Assembly (NCBI GenBank): GCA_030762985.1
Contig: CM061040.1
Location: 71,799,155-71,863,154 of the forward strand
Reading direction: 5' to 3'
Length of the DNA: 64,000 nt
Origin: Adelphocoris suturalis
Lineage: Eukaryota > Arthropoda > Insecta > Hemiptera > Miridae
Both the position numbers and the translations under genes were made by a program. This document shows, in pieces, positions 1 through 64,000 of the stretch. The notes below the pieces were generated by a model that had not been told where the DNA came from, did no database searches, and saw only the letters and a list, made by a program, of their open reading frames with translations. Each line of letters begins with the position of its first letter. Position 1 is the stretch's first letter.

Positions 1-474
1 CATTTCCAATAAATGTGTCTCTTGGAAACTGTTGGATAATAGAGAGTTCCTACGAGCTACCGTCGGTCAATCGAATCAGATGCACATACAATTTTATCGT
101 ACATCTGTGCATGCGCCCGGGGAACCAATTTTCTTGATGCCTGTGAAATTCTTGCAGTGAGCCGAATAGCCCGGAAACCTAGGGGATGAATTATACGGGC
201 AACTGTTCCAGTGAACCGAGAGAACAGTTCACCATAGAGCAAAGTAACCCTCTTCCTTGTTAAACATTTTCGTTTTTATTGCGCCTTTTCGGTCCTTATC
301 TCGTTTTCTCGTTCTCCGACATTCCACGCTCGACCGTCTATTGACTGTACAACAACATAGATGTCCGAGTCGAAAATTAAAGCAAAGAAAATCGGTTGAG
401 AACTTGGGCCTGGTGCGAGGACATCTCAAATTCTATCTATCGTCAACGAGTGAGAATGTTTGAAATTCCCTGAT

Positions 475-590
475 TGCATCATCCGTTTTCATGAAATTTG
501 CTGACATTTCCCTGAGTTTTTCCGACGATTAAAATTCCCTGGCTTTTCCAGGATTTTCCTGACTGGCAGCCACCCTGACTTGCGTAGAGG
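475..590 (-). repeat. dispersed repeat, GGGTGGC family, copy 1
   Basis: Read on the - strand, this stretch resembles 35583-35705 (+): both start with (C)AGGGTGGC, then a block of CCAGGGAA, then AAA(T)TC(A)GGGAAATGT-like sequence. It is an intronic dispersed repeat of the short CAGGGTG-type seen in insect genomes. Confidence 0.6.
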
Positions 591-1506
591 ATTAAGAATG
601 AAGTAAATCAGTGTAGATCTGAAAAACTGTACTAACGTTTTTGATAACAAAACTGGGGCAAACACGATGATATTAATTTAACGTGACTTCAAGATTAGCA
701 CCTAACGTTACTCGAGATACAAGGAACTAGTTGAATTTTCTCGTTAGCTTCGAATTTGCTCGCCCTAGCCTACAGGCTGAGTCAGATGCCCGTAGCAGTT
801 GCCCGTAACTTTTTCGAGTCAGTAGGAACTCTTTAATACCTTGTCTTGAGAAGAATTTCCACTTTTACAATTCTTTCGTAGATCAAGATGTTTTTTGGAT
901 GATCAGACATAGCATATAGTTTTTAATAGTACTGTTGAAATCAGTTTAAATTTCTAAGAAGATGATATGTTGCAGGTAAAATACTTTTCACGTACCTATT
1001 TCAGTTTTGTTCCCAGTGTCGTTTTGATAATGATATTTCCAAATCCCGACCATTTGTTTGGACGAAAAAATAGCACTGTATTCAATCAGATTTCCAAAAG
1101 TATTGCAAATTTTTTATTACTAGTATGCTTTTAAGAGAAAAATATAGAATATTTTCTTTAAAATTTCCTCATTAACTGATACAGATTTACTTCTGCGTAA
1201 ATTTGCTGAATCAATTTTTAACACTCCCAAGCTTCACCTGATGCTGCATAATGCAAGGGGGTGCTTCCCCTTTGTTGTTCATAAAGCAATAACAAAAAAA
1301 CTTGAAAGTTACTTTTAAAAGATGTCAACACGTCTTGATACTTAGCAACATTTTCAGACAATTGTTGGTGTGGCTGACTGCTTTGGGGCTTTGAATATTC
1401 TCTCAGTTGAGTTCTTCATGAAGAGTTTTGTTTAGTTATTCAATAAAAAGTCCTCTATGAATGAAGTACAAGTTTCTGACTACAAGACCATTATAATTTG
1501 TTTCAG
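591..1506. other. intron sequence without recognised feature
   Basis: The stretch before E1 is AT-rich. I see no exon with a phase-2 donor and no recognisable element. Two short copies of GCCCGTAGCAG / GCCCGTAAC sit near 790-810. Confidence 0.5.
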
Positions 1507-59966
<58,460 letters not shown>

Positions 59967-60057
59967 GTATTATTTTTCACGAATTCAAATCAGAATGCTT
60001 ATTATATTATAACCAAATACTTACTTATTTTATATATTTACCTATACAATAAATTGT

Positions 60058-60406
60058 AATTGATGAATAAACGAACTTCCTAAGTGATGTTCATTCATAA
60101 TTATGTCAGGGCACTAGAGGATGGGTTAGCAATGTAGTGGCCCCCAGCCATGGCGTCAGACAGAGCCAAGTTTAAAGATAAAATTCAAAAATTAGGACGG
60201 GCGCCTTGCAGGAGGTTGTGCCAACCGATATTTAGCCTGGTCACGTTGCTGCACTGTCCTTGGTCCCCAAATCTTCATTAGTTGAAAGAGTCCCCAGGCA
60301 GTCTATGATACTGGGTCGGGAAATGGGCAGGCGTAAACCACCTTCTAGTGCCCCTGACATAATTATGAATGAACTTCACTTAGGAAGTTCGTTTATTCAT
60401 CAATTA
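60058..60406. repeat. imperfect palindrome of about 350 bp beside the DIRS element
   Basis: 60058-60117 (TTGATGAATAAACGAACTTCC, then ATTCATAATTATGTC and GGGCACTAG) is inverted at 60345-60406. The centre contains a further copy of the DIRS terminal sequence. Both arms end in GGGCACTAG/CTAGTGCCCC. Confidence 0.88.
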
Positions 60407-60469
60407 TATCTTGGGGCACTAGTGGGTGGTTTAACAATGTAGTTGCTTAAAGAGCCACAGCACTAGAGT

Positions 60470-61480
60470 AACCCATAGACTGCCGGTTCCAGATCTGCAC
60501 AGCTAGACCCCCCTTCACACAACGGAGAGCAGAGAAACAAAGTTTTGGTCTCAGCACCTCTCCTATTCTCCCCCCTCCTGGGGCAAAATAGGAAGCTGCA
60601 AGCTCCAGACCATTCTCCGGTCCCCATCACCCACATCTTTCCGTCGTATAGCACTCCCCCACTCATTTTCTCTCACTTCCCTTATACTGAGGGATGTCTA
60701 AATCCGAGGTCGTAAAGGGCCCTAATCTAGAATAACAGTAAGGCTCGTGTGCCCATACCTCAAGGTTATATCCAATATAACTCCTGAGGGTACACCAAAA
60801 GGGGAAGGAAGAAACAAGAATGGGATCGATCGGATCTCTTTCTGGGAGGGGCATAACCCTATCCGGAAAGCAGGCACCCTAATAGGTCACATAAGGGAAG
60901 CAACACATGAAAATTCGTGCCTGAAAATATCCAAATGGTATAATTAAAACCATGAGCCCACCTGTAACAGGCTCAAACAATAAATCATAAAAATTCCGGT
61001 AATCATGAGGAATCATAAACACTGGTCTACTCAGAAACGCTAGAATAAAATCAGTACATGTAAATTAGATAGGTACAATACATGTTATCTTGAAACAGGT
61101 AGTACTACAAAATGTTATGACACATTAGAATGAAAATTGTATATTAGTGTGGCGGTGGGCTAGCACTCATGGCCACTGTATGTCACAGCAAGTGAGAATG
61201 CTGTTTTCCAAACCTCAATGACGTGTCTTTCTGGAAGCCGAACAATGTGCTGTTAGTAACCAGATTTAAAATAGTATGTATTGATATAACAATCTAAGTA
61301 CTGAATATGACAGTCAGAGTGCGAGCCGCGATTGCAGCTACTAGCACAGAAAACTGTTATTATTCTTAACCATTAATTATGGATGTAAGGGTACGAGCCA
61401 CTGATGTAGCTACATTCACACGGAAATTATAATTAATCATACCGTGTCGGTACCCACCTAAAAAGGTCCTAGTACCTTGA
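60470..61480. other. DIRS 3' region and tandem repeat
   Basis: Low-identity sequence after the recombinase end. 61316-61440 holds two imperfect copies of AG(A/G)GT(G/A)CGAGCC ... GTAGCTAC (about 65-bp period). No domain is readable. Confidence 0.45.
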
Positions 61481-61484
61481 CATC

Positions 61485-61884
61485 CTAATGGCTATCGATC
61501 CCAGGCTCACCTATTGGTGTGTTGGCTGAGATAACCGCTGCTAACACCGGTGGCGGGGCCAAAGGCCTATTATAAAAACGGTTGAAAACTCCGGAAGAGG
61601 GTCCAGGCCCACTGCCTGGAAAATTGTATCCAGGGGGCTCTCTCTCTCCTCGCTGCTGAGACCGAAGCGTGCCTAACGGAGTGAGGTCAAAAAACACTAT
61701 CTACTCCTGCATTTCGGAGCACCTCTCCTACCCACCTCAGCAAGGTTTGGCGGGAGGCCGGACCAAACGGACTTCTAACCGTAAGGAAAAAGGAGTGCTC
61801 TAGGTCCTTAAATTTTGATGCTGTCAAGGATAAGTATCCAAATACAGCAGAGGTCGTTCTGGAAAGAAGGGGAGCAGGAGACAC
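61485..61884 (-). pseudogene. tyrosine recombinase C-terminus of DIRS type
   Basis: EHSFFLTVRSPFGPASRQTL, LRWVGEVLRNAGVDSVF, then, after a stop or shift, FFDLTPLGTLRSQQRG and SSGVFNRFYNRPLAPP. Compare DIRS recombinases: LFLT-RPP-KPVS-TISRWIK-VL--AGID, then HSTR-A-TS, then S-FRRFY-RP with the catalytic Tyr. The HxxR box has become LTPLGT; the final FNRFYNRP still has the Tyr. Inactive by this and by a frame break at about 61690. Confidence 0.72.
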
Positions 61885-62006
61885 GGCAGAGCCCTAGAAG
61901 GGCCAGAGGTCTTCAACCTGCCGGTAAAAAAAACTTAACCCCAAAGTCCAGGATTCATACAATATATCTCAACTTAATGGCTGCTATAGTTCGGAGGCGT
62001 TGCCCC

Positions 62007-62947
62007 TTAGCCAAAAGGAGAAGGGTCACAAGTTTTTTGGACAGCTTGGGACAATTTGGGCGGGTCTTGGCCTTCTGTATAGGCTATCCCGGCGGAACAG
62101 GCAAGCTGTCCTTGTTTCCTGAAACCTTTCAGCGTGCAGCGGGTATTTTGAGAGGAGGGGCTTTCCGCAGTGGAACCAACCCTTTGGAATTTTGAACTGC
62201 TGAAGTGGTCCCTGAAACGTACTCCTAAATTGTCACCAAATAGGAATGAAGAGGGGGGTACTTCTCTAGAAATAGTTTCCAAAACAGGAGTACAGACCTT
62301 AAAAATTATGTAACGACGGGTCCTGCTAACATTAAAAAAAAGTAAAGCGGTTAGGAATTTCCCCATGTCACACAAGGCCTTGTAAGCTGGAGCCACTACC
62401 CTTGTCGCATCATCACCCTGATCCAAAATGGATGTCAAGCCCCGTCCTAAAGATGTCACAGCCGTAGTGTCTGGCGTTGTAGCTCGTAAATGATGATATA
62501 ATTTCCGGGTTCAGAAGAGGGGCAGTGATGACCTGAAAATTATGGGACACTAGATAGTCTGCTCGAAGGGGTTCGAAAGCAGCCGGATCCAAACTGTGTC
62601 GAACGTGGTGCTCCCAGCGCGCCACCGAACACGGATGTAGAGCAGGCCAAGGATCCTTCGGGATCAACGAGCTCAGCTTCCAACCTCAGAAAATTCCCAA
62701 ATTCGCCCAAAAGCATAGTTCGTTGAGTCGAGATCTGGGGAAAAGTCTACCCACCATCCCCATTCTCTTTGGGAGGGTCTATAGGGTCAAAAAATTCCTC
62801 ACCATCTCCCTGCGACTCTGAAAAAGAGTAATACATTGCTGGAGGGTCCTGATATGGGAGATGCTCTCGATTTTTGTTCCCTTGAGCAAGTTGGCGGTGA
62901 CGTTTTGACACCACAGAACTACCTACCTTGCCATTTGGTTGAACCAC
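62007..62947 (-). pseudogene. DIRS-type Gag
   Basis: Three overlapping frames: 62947-62747 (SFSESQGDGEEFFDPIDPP), 62667-62413 (HSLDPAAFEPLRADYLVSHN, then ITAPLLNPEIISSF) and 62459-62007 (SILDQGDDATRVVAPAYKAL, CDMGKFLTALLFFNVSRTRR). APLLNPEI and the following Q-A-AL helix zone are the DIRS Gag core. Frameshifts at about 62670 and 62430. Confidence 0.7.
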
Positions 62948-63469
62948 GCATGTGTTATTCCGGTCTCTATCGGGTGATATATCTTTTTCATGACCAAGTA
63001 AAAAACTCGGAAAAAGCGAGTTTCTCGTGAATCTTCTTCCGGAAAATCCCGTTGCATTCCTGAAGGGACGCGACTAGGGGAAGGATCACGAATGCAAAAC
63101 ATTTTAACACACTAATAACCGAACTCAAGATTGTGGATCGAAAAAACTAGCCACAAAACAAGATGCTATTACACGGCAAACATTGGCACTGAGTCCGCCC
63201 GAGAATTTGTTTGAAAAATAAAAGTAATGATGCGGCAAACGAATTCCCATCCACCGCGACGCGCAGCCAAAGGAACAATGAAGATTTGGGGACCGCGGAC
63301 AGTGCAGCCAATGTGACCGGGCTAAATGTCCGTTGGCACGACCTCCTGCAAGGCACCCGTCCCTCTAATTTTTGAAATTTCTCTTTAAACTGGCTCTGTC
63401 CAAAGCCGTGGCTGGGGGGCCACTACATTGTTAAACCACCCTCTAGTGCCCCTAGATATAATTTGGGAC

Positions 63470-64000
63470 TTCGAGAGACATGTTGTGCAGATGTTTATCG
63501 AACATAAAACACAATACCATAAACTAAAATGAGCTTCTGGCTGAATGAGAGGAGACGCTAAATGCCTTTTCGTATCACAAAAACTGCCTTTGACAACATA
63601 GCTGCCATTACATGCATGGTAGTACATTGGAGGTGGTAATGTGCATTTTCCCCTTCTCCATACCATTTCAAAATAAATATTTACCCTTTCTCAAAGAGCA
63701 CCATTGAGATTCTTGGACCAATTATACCAAAAATGAGATTCTTGACCCAAGTTTTGCAAACTTTGATCCAACTGTTTGGGAGTTGAGCTCGGGACGCAAG
63801 AAAAACGCTTTTGTCCTCTTCCAAGTGTTTGCGCTGCTTTCCCTAAATATTTATCAGTGCTTTACTTTCACAGGCGTGAAGATGTGATGAGGATGTCGTG
63901 AGATGGGTGAATAGAAGAAAGGACGAGTTCGTTGGCAGCATTTTTTTAGCACATTAAATTGGTCAAATGAAAAAAAAAAAAAAAGTGCTGAAAAATCACT
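63470..64000. other. intron sequence to window end
   Basis: No feature recognised. The final GTGCTGAAAAATCACT resembles 19067-19083. An acceptor-like TTTCACAG at about 63876 is followed by a stop in the needed phase. Confidence 0.45.

Larger units (their letters stand above)
60108..63462 (-). mobile_element. DIRS-type retroelement with inverted termini, RT deleted
   Basis: The terminal sequence GGGGCACTAG, TTTAACAATGTAGT is present at 60411 (+) and, inverted, at 63425-63462 (reading ATTATATCTAGGGGCAC from the right). A longer inverted pair (about 180 bp, about 85-90% equal) joins 60108-60285 with 63275-63455. Inside, the - strand encodes Gag (62947-62007) and then a tyrosine recombinase end (61884-61485). 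DIRS elements normally carry RT, RNase H and a methyltransferase-like domain between these; here only about 120 bp lie between, so the element is a deletion derivative. Confidence 0.78.

Noticed and set aside
63877..63920. Acceptor-like TTTCACAG near the window end as the next VPS13B exon
   Set aside because: In the needed phase the frame stops after four codons.

Overview
This is a eukaryotic, AT-rich, intron-dominated window, most likely from an insect or a close arthropod relative; the order cannot be fixed from the sequence. The basis is GT-AG introns, a dense load of insect-type transposons (DIRS, Ty3/gypsy, R2-type and Jockey/CR1-type non-LTR elements, Helitron, piggyBac-like, pogo-like) and long AT and GA microsatellites. 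I see no bacterial or phage genes, CRISPR array, rRNA gene or operon.

One host gene runs through the whole window on the + strand: the insect orthologue of VPS13B (the Cohen syndrome protein, a bridge-like lipid-transfer protein of the Golgi and endosomes). I resolve 24 consecutive internal coding exons (E1-E24, 1507-59966). All are bounded by AG acceptors and GT donors and every reading phase joins, giving 1,482 codons with no missing exon needed. The 5' part of the gene lies before the window, and the C-terminal end lies after it.

The introns hold nearly everything else. 1.7-11.7 kb: decayed DIRS retroelement, a gypsy element deleted from gag to integrase, and a 5'-truncated non-LTR element with an open frame nested in an older repeat with an 8-bp target duplication. 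11.9-15.6 kb: gypsy LTR-gag-protease fragment, a TA-flanked inverted-repeat element, and a 43-bp duplicate of the E3 splice acceptor. 15.9-23.1 kb: a small gypsy element with two LTRs and an internally inverted RT piece, a piggyBac-like element, a THAP-like fragment, a pogo-type MITE. 24-33 kb: DIRS gag fragment, Helitron 3' end, Jockey/CR1-type element, tRNA-like sequence. 35-42.6 kb: DIRS gag fragment, gypsy integrase with 3' LTR, tRNA-like sequence, R2-type 3' fragment. 47.6-50.5 kb: an R2-clade-like element with zinc finger, RT and endonuclease remains. 52.3-53.3 kb: a candidate solo LTR. 54.6-57.1 kb: a large inverted repeat. 60-63.5 kb: a DIRS-type element with inverted termini, gag and tyrosine recombinase but no RT.

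The RT-bearing, DIRS and R2-type remains are mostly antisense to VPS13B. I did not find a convincing novel biological system. The most informative items are the complete exon chain, the internally deleted DIRS element, the R2-type element outside rDNA, the precisely dated nested insertions and the duplicated splice acceptor. All homology statements come from reading translations and remembered family motifs, not from database searches.
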